From Lentinula raphanica (taxonomy: Eukaryota > Basidiomycota > Agaricomycetes > Agaricales > Omphalotaceae), in NCBI GenBank assembly GCA_027919835.1, contig JANVFP010000001.1, positions 1,426,001 to 1,490,000 of the forward strand: a stretch of 64,000 nucleotides of DNA, read 5' to 3'. Made by a program: the position numbers and the translations under genes. Under the pieces are notes generated by a model. It saw nothing but the letters and a program-made list of their open reading frames with translations. It was not told where the DNA came from and made no database searches. Positions 23,644 to 35,885 of the stretch are shown here, one piece after another (position 1 is the first letter of the stretch; each line of letters begins with the position of its first letter).

Positions 23644-25238
23644 ATGATGTCCGATATGCTGGCGGCCTTCGTCGGCTCACTTGAAGCTGCAGCCAGCGTC
23701 TTGCTCACTGTCGGCTATGGCACCCTCGCTGGATATCTCGATATAGTCAACAACAAATCCGCGGTAAATGTATCGAAGTTGGCTGTTAGATTGTTCATGC
23801 CCTGTCTTTTATTCGTCAACGTTGGATCAGCCGTCAGCACAGAAACTATCCTCAAATATACACCCATCATCAGTAAGTACTAGCTGTCATGAGTATCATT
23901 CAACAGAACCAGATGAGCACATTCTTCATTACTGTCCTTATGCAGTCTGGTCATTTGGGTACAATACTCTTTGCATCGTTCTGGGAACCTTCGCAACGAA
24001 GACGTTCAGATTACACACATGGATAACACCCGCAGTCACTTTCAACAATTCTACATCCCTTCCCCTCCTGCTCCTACAATCATTCTCCGCCTCAGGAGCT
24101 CTAACATCTATCTCTGGTGGAAATCTGTCCGACGCGATCAGTCGTGCCGAAAGTTATATCCTCATCAACGCCGCCATTTCCAACACCCTTACTTTCAGTC
24201 TTGGACCAGCCCTTCTTCATGTCAATGCTTCGGGTGAAGAAGATAAATCGCCGATCATAGAACGAGAGCATGTTGAGGTTCTGTATATCGAGCCGGAGCC
24301 TTCGGAAAGTCACGAAGATGACTCGGAGGAGACAGAACGAGTGGAAGTCGGAGAATCGGAGCAGACTCCTTTGATTGTGAAGAGACGAAGACCGCGAAGG
24401 ACCTGGATACATTCCATCCTCTATTTCTTCCACCAGTTTTGGAATCCGACGTTTGTGGGTGCTTGTCTAGGTGCGCTTCAGGACTGTTGATTCCAAACGT
24501 TCTGGCTTGAACTTTCGTGAATCTGATTCCTCGAACGCTGTACAGGCATTTTCGTCGGTCTAATCCCTCCTCTGCATCATCATTTCTTCGATAAGGATGG
24601 TGTATTCTTCGCATGGCTGACCGTCAGTTTGCGTAATGTCGGTAATCTATTTGCTAGCACACAGGTTCTGGTAGTCGGCGTGAAAGTGAGTAAATCGCAA
24701 TCTGACTTTGACCTTATTTCATATCCCAGCGTATGTTCTTCTAGCTTCATTCCACCTATGTCAAAATGCGACAGGGTCAGGACTCTGGATCCATACCCAT
24801 TGTGTCTACCGCTTTTGTGCTTCTTGCCCGGTTCATTGTCATACCCGCGTAAGTCGTTCTTCTCATGCCTCGTCCACTGTAACTTACCATACGTACCCTC
24901 TCCTTCCACAGAATCAGTATACCAATCATATATGCCCTCGCGGCAAAGACCCATCTTCTCTCGGACGACCCGATTCTCTGGTTCTGCTTGATGATGATGC
25001 CGGTTGGGCCTACGGCTTTGCGGTTGACCGCTCTCGCCGATGTAAGTAAGGCGGATGAGGAGGAGAAGATGGTTGTGGCCAAATTCCTAGCGGTATGTGA
25101 TTTTGCTGATGGGGTTTGGTAAACGAGCTCAAGGAAGAATTTGTGCAGCTTTCGTATCTTGTCACACCGTTGATATCTCTTGCAGCTGTTGCTAGTCTGA
25201 AAGCCTGCGAGATTGCTCAAGCTCAATGGGAGTCATAA
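23644..25238 (+). CDS. PILS/auxin-efflux-carrier-type membrane transporter
   Basis: Six exons: 23644-23872, 23946-24470, 24546-24685, 24745-24848, 24912-25092 and 25149-25238, giving 422 aa. The N-terminal half has hydrophobic segments with GYGTLAGYL and LFMPCLLFVNVGS, then ITPAVTFNN.TSLPLLLLQS. The C-terminal half carries FWNPTFVGACLGIFVGLIPPL, GSIPIVSTAFVLLARFIVIP and MMPVGPTALRLTALADV. Between them lies an acidic cytosolic loop (about 175-225) rich in E and S. This is the fungal PIN-like/PILS arrangement, probably ER-localised and carrying a small organic substrate. Substrate unknown; fungal members should not be assumed to move auxin. Confidence 0.88.
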
Positions 25239-25776
25239 CGAAGACACAAAGTGTAATATTCTTTCAATCTATCGCGGACTTGTACCTATATATAGTAACA
25301 CACGGGACGTCGAAATCCTCAGTTTCAAGCATCAAGCAAACCTCAAAGTCCTTGAAGACTGCAAGTATGAGTTACGGAATCGTATTCTATACGTGTTATA
25401 TTGTATTGTACTGCCAGGAGACAGGAGAGATGCAGAAAGAGGCTAGAACAATGCCTTCTACTCGAAGGAAAGAGAGAGTTGGAGAAGCGACGATCCCCTA
25501 GCAGCACCGCCTGCAGTTATCCGCAAAGGAATCGTCGGGTACCAAAAAGGTTATTCCAGAAGTGGAGCAGGACCGTTCTCGTGGTGCTCGGAGAATCTGT
25601 TCCAATCTTCGAGCCTAAGACCGGCGATGCCGATGCCACCCTCGTATTCGCCCTCGTCATTCTCAAGTAGATCCCTTTGAAAATCTCTGCGGGCGATGGA
25701 GACGTAGTGGGCGATTATAATATCGGTAAAGCCACGCCTGGAAACTGTAGGGAACGCCATGGGCCCATATTAGTTG
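25239..25776. other. Convergent intergenic region
   Basis: 3' regions of the carrier and K/E protein A. No gene recognised. Confidence 0.4.
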
Positions 25777-26576
25777 TTATTCACTCTGACGAAGTAAGTA
25801 GTTGGTTTCACCCTTGCTGTCCTCCTTTTTCTCCTTCTCCTTCTCCTTCTCCTCCTTCGCCTCCTCCTTCGCCTCCTTCTCCTCCTTCTTCTCCTCCTTC
25901 TTCTCCTCCTTCTCCTCCTTCTTCGCCTCCTTCTCCTCCTTCTTCTCCTCCTTACCAGTACCTTCTTCGTGACTGAAAGGATGAAAAACCTTGTCTGTCA
26001 CATGATGGACCTTGGCTTTCGCATCATGAACCTTTTCTTCCATATGATGCATGGTTTCGTTCGCATACTGCGAGGTAACATTGTACGCATGGCTGGCTTC
26101 CTTCTTGATTGCCGGCATTGCGCCTGTGGCAACCGCGAGACCTACACCAGCTTGGGCGAGACTCGTGACAGCCACAGACGCTGCTGCTAATTTCGCCGCA
26201 CCTGAAAAAGCGAGATAGTATTGCAATGGGTATGAGCAACGCGATATAAGTGCACGTACCACTGTTCGGATCACCACCCACACCCATACCCAGACCTTGC
26301 ATCATACCACCACCATTCATCATACCACCACCATTCATCATAGTCGGATCTGACATCATACCACCCATACTAGGATCTGGCATAAACTGGCGAACGACCA
26401 GATTTTTCCGAGGTACGAATTGATAATGCTTCCCTTCCAGACGCCCTCTGCCAATGAAGTCATGAAATCAGCAACTCCAGCTCGAATGACAGGAAAGCTA
26501 GCTACATCGGAGAGGGATGCACGGCTACACCAAACACAGCGACGGCAACGAGAACAATGTCGGAAATCTTGCGCAT
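25777..26576 (-). CDS. Lys/Glu-rich secreted protein A (tandem family of three)
   Basis: Exons (complement): 26506-26576, 26260-26447 and 25777-26201, giving 227 aa. A signal peptide (MRKISDIVLVAVAVFGVAV) leads to a Met/Gly segment (MGGMMSDPTMMNGGGMMNGGG). A hydrophobic Ala-rich stretch (AAKLAAASVAVTSLAQAGVGLAVATGAMPAIKK) follows, then an amphipathic, probably helical part (YANETMHHMEEKVHDAKAKVHHVTDKV). About 50 residues of near-pure K/E repeats end the protein. Proteins B and C share the signal peptide, a phase-2 first intron right after it, the Ala-rich helix and the amphipathic part. I do not recognise the family. In this copy the regions matching B exons 2 and 3 are fused. Secretion is inferred from the signal peptide; the hydrophobic stretch could instead be a membrane helix. 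Confidence 0.72.
25822..25951. repeat. CTCCTT-type low-complexity array coding the K/E tail
   Basis: On the plus strand this is an imperfect array of CTCCTT, CTTCGC and TTCTCC hexamers. Read on the minus strand it codes the (KEEKE)n tail of protein A. Length is probably polymorphic through slippage; a plus-strand Pro/Ser frame here is an artefact. Confidence 0.8.
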
Positions 26577-26695
26577 GAGAGGGGTCGCGATTGCATTCAA
26601 AACTGATGAAGAAGATTATGTGAAGAGAGAGTACTTATAGAGAGAAAATGGAACGATTTGGCCAGCAATATCTCTGTGGACTCTGGAGAAGGTGA

Positions 26696-26713
26696 GGGGT
26701 TAGACCAGCTAAA
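26696..26713 (-). promoter_or_regulatory. Shared 18-bp element, copy upstream of protein A
   Basis: On the minus strand it reads TTTAGCTGGTCTAACCCC, 120 bp before the ATG of protein A and about 42 bp after ATAAAAG at 26755-26761. Identical copies precede proteins B and C. Confidence 0.8.
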
Positions 26714-27395
26714 ACCTAGGCTGAATGGTGGCAACAGCGGAAATTTTCATTGCGCTTTTATGTACATGTGTTCCGTCGCTGCATCATGCTAGTTGCGGCA
26801 AATCATAGCCACACAACCTCACACAACTGATAGCTGCTGATAGATGCCTGATAAGCGGAACCTAGGTCAGCTTGGCAATCATCAAGGCCAAGAACTTGGA
26901 TAATACAGATTGAGCAGGTCAGTGAGCTGTTTTCCTCAACTTGAAGAGAGTTGAAGAGAGAGAACAACGTGAAACAGAACCTAAAAGCACTCATAGAACA
27001 GCAATAGAACTCAGGAAATGTGATCTGACCTTGTTGTATCGATGAACGGGATGATGTTCGTTGTTAACGTTCGAGGTTTAGCATTTTCGATACCTCAATA
27101 TTTGCTCAAGCACTTGACCTTCTACTTACCCCACGAACCGTTTTTTTCCAGTGGCAAATACAACTGATATCGATACGGCTTCAATGTCTCAGCTCCGACG
27201 ACTCAGTGCACAAGTGACGAACATGATACAAATGATATACTTATGGTACAAAATTGAGAAAGTTACTATCCAAGCTCTATAGCCTGTTCACTGCGATTAG
27301 GGATACGATCGCTGCTTAAGACCAAAAGCAGTCTTCGTGAGCCCGACCAGAGCTACTTGAGAGTGATTGCTCGAGGTATCGGTTCACCTTCCTCG
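26714..27395. other. Spacer between K/E genes A and B
   Basis: Contains the TATA-like ATAAAAG at 26755-26761 (minus). No gene recognised in the rest. Confidence 0.4.
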
Positions 27396-28272
27396 TTAGA
27401 GAAAACTCGAAACGTCAGGAACTTGGTCGTCCGAATCGTGTGGCAAGCTCCGCTCGGTCACTAGAGAAAACCAAATGAATCGTCGTGTGCTATGTCTTCA
27501 AAGAGGGACAAATAGATCTTACACTCGTTGTCGTTGACTGAAGGAGTCATCGCAGGAGTCGGAGGCTGATGCTTCGAGTGCTTATGGTGAAAGGGCAACT
27601 TATTCTCCAGTTTGTTCTTCTCATCCACGAGTTCGTTCTTCTCTCCCACAAACTTATCCTTCATCTGGTGATACTTCTCTTTGGTCTTCTGGACACCTTT
27701 GCGCCACGCTTTCTTCACTGCAGGAAGAGTATTGGTGACCACCAATGCCTGCGTGGCTGCGCTAACGGCACCCGTACTCGCCTTCGCAAACTCTGCAATT
27801 TGGCCCGCCCTTCCGGGGGGAACTGTCGGTGAAAGACAAACAGACTTTGTTAACCGATAGAAATAGATACTCAAAATGAGCGCATTACGCACCATTGGCA
27901 GCATTGGTCTCATCGGGGGATGAACCGAACGCCGATGGTTCGGAAAACTCAGAGCCTGGTGACATACCACCGCCAAAGGAATCCGGAGGACCTGCTTGAA
28001 AGTGATCAATCTCAACGACTGGCCAGAGACACGAAAAGATCGAAAGCCTTACTCGGATACGCCGATTGGAACTGACGGGCTTGAATAGGAGAAAAACTGT
28101 CTCTTTCTTGAAGATGGTTGGTGGTACTGTATGACAACTTGCTTTCAGCAACCTCAGGGTCTGAGGAAAAGAAGAAAACCACTCAACGTGATACGTACAT
28201 TGGGAAAGCACCAACGATCACCGAGAGCGAGGCAGTGACGACGAAAACAGACGTAGTGGAAAGTTTGAGCAT
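27396..28272 (-). CDS. Lys-rich secreted protein B (tandem family of three)
   Basis: Proposed exons (complement): 28199-28272, 28053-28126, 27893-27991, 27523-27822 and 27396-27460, giving 203 aa. Signal peptide MLKLSTTSVFVVTASLSVIVGA; then a Ser/Pro/Gly segment (PPDSFGGGMSPGSEFSEPSAFGSSPDE); then an Ala/Val helix (FAKASTGAVSAATQALVVTNTLPAVKK); then a charged helical part with the tandem motif VGEKNELVDEKNKLENKL. The His/Lys tail starts FHHKHSKHQ instead of the K/E repeats of A. Exon 2 is uncertain because several acceptors fit. The last intron starts GTAAGATC, as in protein C; if unspliced, the frame ends at 27461. Function unknown. Confidence 0.65.
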
Positions 28273-28344
28273 CGCTCGAGTTTGGAAGAATCGGATTATG
28301 ACCAGGATATCTAGAGAAAGGGCTTGACAACTAGTAGATGATGG

Positions 28345-28362
28345 GGGGTTAGACCAGCTAAA
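28345..28362 (-). promoter_or_regulatory. Shared 18-bp element, copy upstream of protein B
   Basis: TTTAGCTGGTCTAACCCC on the minus strand, 73 bp before the ATG of protein B and 32 bp after TATAAG at 28394-28399. Confidence 0.85.
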
Positions 28363-28809
28363 CTCAAGAGCTCCGAAGACCTCCATCGCTGAACTTATAC
28401 TACAGGCTAGCCATAGATTCAAGCTCCATTGCCGCCGTGACAAAAATAGCTGCACTGGACTGATAGATAAGCGACACTGAAGTTGGGCACTGGTTGGGCA
28501 TAAAACGCGCTGCGTATTCGTCTGAGCCTTATCTTCTATCATACAAAAATACACCACAAAGCTAAGCATTGAAAGTACTACGAGTGGAAAGTTGGAACGG
28601 TCTCACAAGTTGGTTGGTATAGAGCAGCGATTGAGGTCGAGATCGCTGATGAATACCTCCCGGAATTGTGAACGCCCCTCGTAACCTCCACCAAGGTAAC
28701 AATGATTGGATTTACAACAACGAAAGTTCCTGGGCCGTTTGAGAACGTCGATGATCACCTCCACTGTTGTCTTCGAGACTGGCTCGGGACGTTTGGAGTC
28801 TCGTCGAGG
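28363..28809. other. Spacer between K/E genes B and C
   Basis: Holds the TATA-like box of B at 28394-28399 (minus). Nothing else recognised. Confidence 0.4.
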
Positions 28810-29525
28810 TCAGTGGGGGGTCACTGGTGATTCTGAAGAAACCAGAGATCAGACTAAGTACCGAGTACACCGTCATGAAGTAAGGATTGATCTTACGATC
28901 GCCATTCTCAAGCGCCTTTTCCTCTGCCTTTTCCTCCTTCTTTTCCTCCTTCTTCTCCTTGTGCGCTGCAGTACCAGGAATATTAGCTTCAAAGTTGTTC
29001 TTCTTTTTTGTGACCGTCTGCTTCACTTCCTGATATTTCCCTTTGGTTTCGTCCCATTCTTCCTGTATTACCTTGTTGGCACCCGTGACCTTCGCAAGTT
29101 CGACAGCTGAGGTGACCGCTCCAGAGCCTGCAGTTACGAGAGCGATTGTTTGGCCTGTCCTTGATTCTGTGGTAGTATATATCAATGAGAAGAGAGGTTA
29201 TACAGAGCAAGGCACATACCAGACTGTCCTGAAAATTGGGGAGACTGACCCGGCTCAAAAGGAGGAGGACTCATGCCTGTAAAGTAATCAGCCTTATCGA
29301 GTACAGATACCAGGAATACTAGAGCCAACATTACCTGGATACTCGCGACTGAACAAGTGGTTGTCTTTCCTGGGCAAGAGATTGTTGTTGCTACATGACA
29401 TGTCCTTCAATATTCGGATGGCGGAAGACGAAGATCGTCACATACACCGGAGCAGCAACAACAGGTTGAACAATCACCGAGAGAAGAGAAATGGTGATCA
29501 AGACGGTGGTGGATACTCTGAGCAT
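28810..29525 (-). CDS. Lys/Glu-rich secreted protein C (tandem family of three)
   Basis: Exons (complement): 29446-29525, 29335-29369, 29220-29276, 28897-29166 and 28810-28832, giving 154 aa. Signal peptide MLRVSTTVLITISLLSVIVQPVVA; a short Pro-rich part (MSPPPFEPGQSPQFSGQ); a helix (LVTAGSGAVTSAVELAKVTGANKVIQ); a charged helix (WDETKGKYQEVKQTVTKKK); and a K/E tail (HKEKKEEKKEEKAEEKALEN). Intron phases 2, 1, 1 in the first part match protein B, showing common descent. Without the last intron (GTAAGATC...CTTCAG) the frame continues to 28712. Function unknown; secretion inferred. Confidence 0.7.
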
Positions 29526-29573
29526 TGTCGAAAATTGTGATGAGGATACAAGTACGATTTTAGACGGGCGTGG

Positions 29574-29591
29574 GGGGTTAGACCAGCTAAA
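29574..29591 (-). promoter_or_regulatory. Shared 18-bp element, copy upstream of protein C
   Basis: TTTAGCTGGTCTAACCCC on the minus strand, 49 bp before the ATG of protein C and 30 bp after TATAAAT at 29621-29627. Confidence 0.85.
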
Positions 29592-30212
29592 CTCGAAGCT
29601 CCAGGGACCCCCACGAGTGGATTTATATACAATCTGCACTGCCTTGATATGATTGATAGGCGATCGTTATTGAGTGTTTTTACTGACTCCCGAGGAAGCC
29701 TACTTGAAGTAGTTGATACAGTGAAGTGGGACGTAAATCGTGAGGATGGAAGCGAGTCAGCACCATTCACTGAAAGAATATATGGGCATTGAACGAGGCT
29801 GAAGAGGGCTGAAGCCAGTGAGTATAGGTGAGTATGTGGCTCAAGGAGTACTGAGAAATACCTGAGGACCTCCGTCGGCGCATCTATTTTTGAATTGCAT
29901 CTCCCAAATTTTTCTCAGTGAGGCTCTGACTCTCTCTGACTCTGAGTCGTCCGAAATCCTCCGAACCCATAATAAAATAATATCGCTGCGATGTCTAGTG
30001 TATTATTATAGCCTATAGTGTAGCTGGGGCTTGCGGTTCTGGTCTTGTACTTAGTAGAAAAGATAGAGAAGAGTCAGAGACGCCCATGCGAAGAGCCGGG
30101 AGGCGCCTGCACAGCCACAGCTGATGCACACATGACAGATAGCGTGTAAGACGTGTGCTAACGTGTTGCCGCTGACTCTTTTCTTCCTCTTTCTTCCAGT
30201 CTGAGTCGCAGG
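29592..30212. other. Divergent intergenic region
   Basis: Between protein C (minus) and STE24 (plus). It holds the TATA box of C; otherwise nothing recognised. Confidence 0.4.
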
Positions 30213-31928
30213 ATGAATTTTCTCCATTCTGGGCTTGCAACTGTTCAGCGACACCTGGCTTTCGTTTCTGTGGATCCTATCGATTGGAAGTTCTATGTTC
30301 AAGTCTTTTCGTGGAGTGTCACGCTCTTCGAATCGTATCTCCTGTATGTCGACATGTCTATTTTTTTTCTTCCGTGTGTTCATGACTGGATATCATGTAG
30401 ACTGCGTCAATATCCTCTGTACTCAAAAACCTCACCACCAGAGGCACTTGCTCCTCATATCAGCAAAGAGGACTTTGATAAATCGCAGAGATATGGCAAA
30501 GACAAAGCTAGATTTGCTCTCTTTTCAAAACTCTTCAGCCAATGCGTAGACTCCGCGATGCTGCAATATGGATTTTATGCTTGGTGCTGGGGAGCTGCTG
30601 GCGCTATCTTGCAAAAGTTTGGCTACGGAAGCGACTACGAAGTGAGCGCCACGTTTCTCGTGTATGCACAAGCCCACTGAGAGCTATCTCAGATCTTGCA
30701 GTCAATCGGATTTTCGTTCACTATGTACCTGCTTTCGTCCCTCCCCACGCTTCCGTTGTCCGTGTATTCGACTTTTGTCCTCGAAGAAAGACATGGGTTC
30801 AATAAGACCACCCCTGGTCTTTTCGTCGCCGACTTGGTGAAAAGCTGGCTAATTGCTTTTGTATTGGGAGCACCTTTCCTAGCTGCCTTCTTATACATCT
30901 TCAAATGGGCCGGCGACCGCTTCGTCCCTTGGTTAATGGGCTTCATGATCTCCTTCCAGCTCTTGATGGTGATACTCTATCCCACCGTTATTCAACCTCT
31001 ATTCAACAAGCTCACCCCTCTGTCGAATGGAGAACTTCGTACCCGCGTCGAATCTCTTGCAGGGAAACTCCATTTCCCACTCAAACATTTGTATGAGATC
31101 GATGGTTCCAAACGCAGCTCTCACAGCAACGCATACTTCTTCGGATTACCTTGGGTATGTCTCTTCACAAACACTGTCAATCACATTCATTCAACGATCC
31201 ATCATAATATCTAGAGCAAACATATTGTCATTTTCGATACACTCATGCAACAGAGCAAGCCCGAGGAAGTTGAAGCCGTTCTTGGTAAAATCAATTCCAC
31301 TTATGTTGTAATCTGGTGTCTAACCACACCCACTAGCCCACGAACTTGGTCACTGGTACTATAAGCATCCAACGAAGATGATGGCCATCTCTCAGATACA
31401 CATATTCACCATCCTCGCCCTCTTCCCTGCCTTCCTTCATGCACCGCCCCTCCTTCGCTCCTTCGATTTCCCAAAACATGTTGCTGCGAAACCACCCACT
31501 ATCGTCGCCTTTCTACTTTTCCAGGTAAGTGTTGTGGCATCTCAAACAGTGTTCCATTGATCATCAGTGGCTTTTACCAGATGATTCTTACTCCCCTCGA
31601 AGCTTTCATCAGCATTGGGATGAACGCCATCAGTCGACACTTTGAATGGGAAGCAGATCGATTCGCCTGCGAGCTTCAGGATCAACTCAAGGAAGAGAGT
31701 ATGAAGGATATGGGTGACAGACTCGGTCGCGCGTTGATCACCCTCCATGTCAAGAATTTGTCGACGGTCTGGGTGGACTGGTTGTACGTGGCTTTTTATA
31801 CCATCTTAAGAGCTGCATTTGAATTCTTCGGCCATAGATATTCTGCCTATCACCACTCTCATCCCACTCTGACGGAGCGATTGAAAGGTTTAGAGTCTTT
31901 CCAAGCCAAACGGGCAAAGAAGGAGTGA
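30213..31928 (+). CDS. STE24: CAAX prenyl protease STE24
   Basis: Six exons: 30213-30343, 30401-30641, 30693-31154, 31215-31284, 31337-31524 and 31581-31928, giving 479 aa, the usual length. The zinc-protease motif HELGH (residues 303-307) is split across the 31285-31336 intron. The third zinc ligand is Glu386 in FEWEADRFA. Other family marks are YSTFVLEERHGFNKTT, DGSKRSSHSNAYFFGLP and HPTLTERL. Several hydrophobic segments surround these, fitting the ER multi-span barrel. The enzyme cuts farnesylated CAAX proteins such as the a-factor-type lipopeptide pheromones of basidiomycetes; a role in mating here is inference. Confidence 0.95.
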
Positions 31929-33029
31929 TCGAAAACCTGTTGGAAACTAGTGGGGGTTGCAGGTACACTCGGAAATGATTGTATTTCACGCTGCACTTGT
32001 ACCAATCTACATATAATTTATTTCAGGCGAACTTTTTATTGCTGAAGTAGCCCTTCGAAGAGCGTTGTCAGTGGCCTTGGTCTCCTTTCCAGATGTCCAC
32101 GCCGGAACATAGCACTGGCAGTCGTACAAGGCACGATGATTGATTCTTCATGTGCCTCTCTTTTTCGTGGGTTCGATAGAAAGAAAGTTCTGTTTTTTTT
32201 CCTTCTCGAACCTCCGGGCTTTCAGACTTGCGAAGACAGAAGTGCACAATCAGAATACCTCAGGAGCCTAGAGGAGCCTCCGCTCGCAGATGAGTTCTTG
32301 TTGGCGCCACATCGCTTCCAAAAAATGGTCCAAAGGCGTAAAACCTCATGAAACTTGTATAACAGCATAAAGCACGCTCGACTAGCGTCTAACGGACCCT
32401 TGTTACCATCTGTTACCATGAGCTTCACTGACGATTTCAGCCGAATTTTAGCCTGTTTTAGCAGGTTTTAGCCAGCCCTTTCTGCGAGGTCCTTTCTTCT
32501 GATGTCAGTGTTGCACGCTGTTGTGGGGCTGGAGAGAACTTTTTCATGCATCGCCTTCTGTTTGTCATTCACTGTTAGTCTGTTTCACCGTGTTGTGCGT
32601 TGATGACCCTCGGGACGCGCAATGAAAGGGAGCACTGAGTGATGATACGGGAGCTGGGAAGAGGCTGTGTCAGAGAGGCTCTGAGAGGGCTGCATTCGCC
32701 CGACGGATCAAGCGTCCGTACATCCGGTGCTGCAAGCTCGACCAAATCCATTATCCGGGAGCACAAGTGTGGTGTTACTCAGATACGTATCACTCCCCAG
32801 ATGGCAGCGTAACCACTTAAAACAAAAACAAATAATAATTTACTGACTTGTCTGTTTCTCTCGTGGTGGTTTACCTTGCTCTCCCAGTGTTGTTCAAGTG
32901 GTGAAGTGCAGGAAGGCCGTCTACGATCTTCCTTCACTGTATCCTCTTTTATAACAACTTCGACCTATCTTGGGGATATCTTTTTTCTACCTACGGATCG
33001 TTTTTGCAAAGACACTTGGACCCGCTGAC
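31929..33029. other. 1.1-kb intergenic region
   Basis: No gene recognised on either strand. A short TTTTAGC(C/A) word recurs at 32445-32475. CT-rich DNA near 32850-32985 may be the MAP kinase promoter. Confidence 0.4.
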
Positions 33030-34617
<1,588 letters not shown>

Positions 34618-34916
34618 TCTGTAGGTTTGATTTTTGGGTTTTATGGTCCTCAAATATGGTGGGCAATGGGTGGTAATAGAATACAGGACGCGAACTTCGC
34701 CATATTGGTTTACTAGTCATAGTGAAACTTGAACATGAACTATCAATTGGCAGAAAGTTCGACACCTGGCTATACATGACTCAGCATACTTTCAAGCAAA
34801 ACGCGTTGGGTCGTCGGGGGCACGGCAAGACGCGTTAATTACGGCACGTGGTCGTGATCATCTAGCGCCTGTCCTGACGTCACTCGATACCGCCTTAGTA
34901 TTGCTCTTCCATCAAC

Positions 34917-35755
34917 ATGCAGAATCCCGAGCAAGAAATAGCCTCTGTTGCCCTACTTCTCACTGCCTCAGACTCGCCCGACATACAGAAGGCCGCTTTC
35001 TTGAAATATGTCGCCCCAGACGTCGGCTTCAAGCACCCTTTGTGCTACGTCCCTCCGAGTCGCGATTCACGAGCAACACTGCTAGGAATTTATCAGTGAG
35101 CGGTATACTCAATCGTGTTCGACTACTGAAACTAAAATGGATGTACTAGATGGTACCGTGTGCTGAGCCCTAAGATTATAGGCAGAGTTCACTCTGTAGG
35201 TAAGTTTCCGAGAAGTATCATGTTAGACGCCATGAAATGGAAGCTTCCGTCTGGACAAAAGTGTACGACGAACCCAATCATACGCTACTTTTGGATATAT
35301 CCCAGCAGTTCCATATCCGAATTTCTCCACTCAAACCAGCATGGTCTAGGTGAGCATGTCATGAATGCCGATCTTATCCGAATTCTGCGTGGCATTCGAT
35401 GCGAAGACGCTCGCTGATGTCTTCTTATGTAGATTACTCGTCCGTATAACGATTAAGGAAATCAACGGACTGTACTACATTTCATTTCAGGAAGACTTCT
35501 ATCATGCAGATGTGCGCAGTTCCTGTACCCAATGTCATGTATATGGCACCTCATGCTTATCGTTGACTATATGCACAGGACTTCGCCAGACTCTTGGTTC
35601 CGGCGCTGGCACCTGCGATCTTGCTCGTTCAGGCGGGAACCAGCGTTGCTTCGAATGTATACGCCAGTATCGCGCAGATGCTGGGGTTTTGGCGACCAAG
35701 TCGCACGGCAGGGGTCGCAGATGCAGGGTTATACGATGGCGATAAAACGGATTGA
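34917..35755 (+). CDS. SigF-like NTF2-like domain protein
   Basis: Five exons: 34917-35095, 35150-35199, 35262-35349, 35433-35511 and 35579-35755, giving 190 aa. The order of motifs is that of fungal SigF-like NTF2-fold proteins: an N-terminal MQNPEQEI with helix, YVAPDVGFKHPLC, IYQWYRVLSPKI, VVYDEPNHTLLLDISQQFHIR and YYISFQEDFYHADDFARLLVPALA. A hydrophobic stretch near residues 135-150 may touch a membrane. Ascomycete members affect conidiation; the biochemical role is unknown. The DNA between 34618 and the start shows nothing else. Confidence 0.8.
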
Positions 35756-35885
35756 GCAGCAGGAGCTGTTTCATATAACAACGGACATTGGATGTAACAA
35801 ACGATAATCTCGGTACAGCTATGCGACCTAATTCACGAGGATTTCACCTCGGAACACGTTTAGCTTGAGCACGATGCAAGCATTT

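Noticed and set aside
25677..25976. Plus-strand Pro/Ser-rich frame
   Set aside because: It is the antisense reading of the K/E-coding array of protein A; no start context or splice partners support it.
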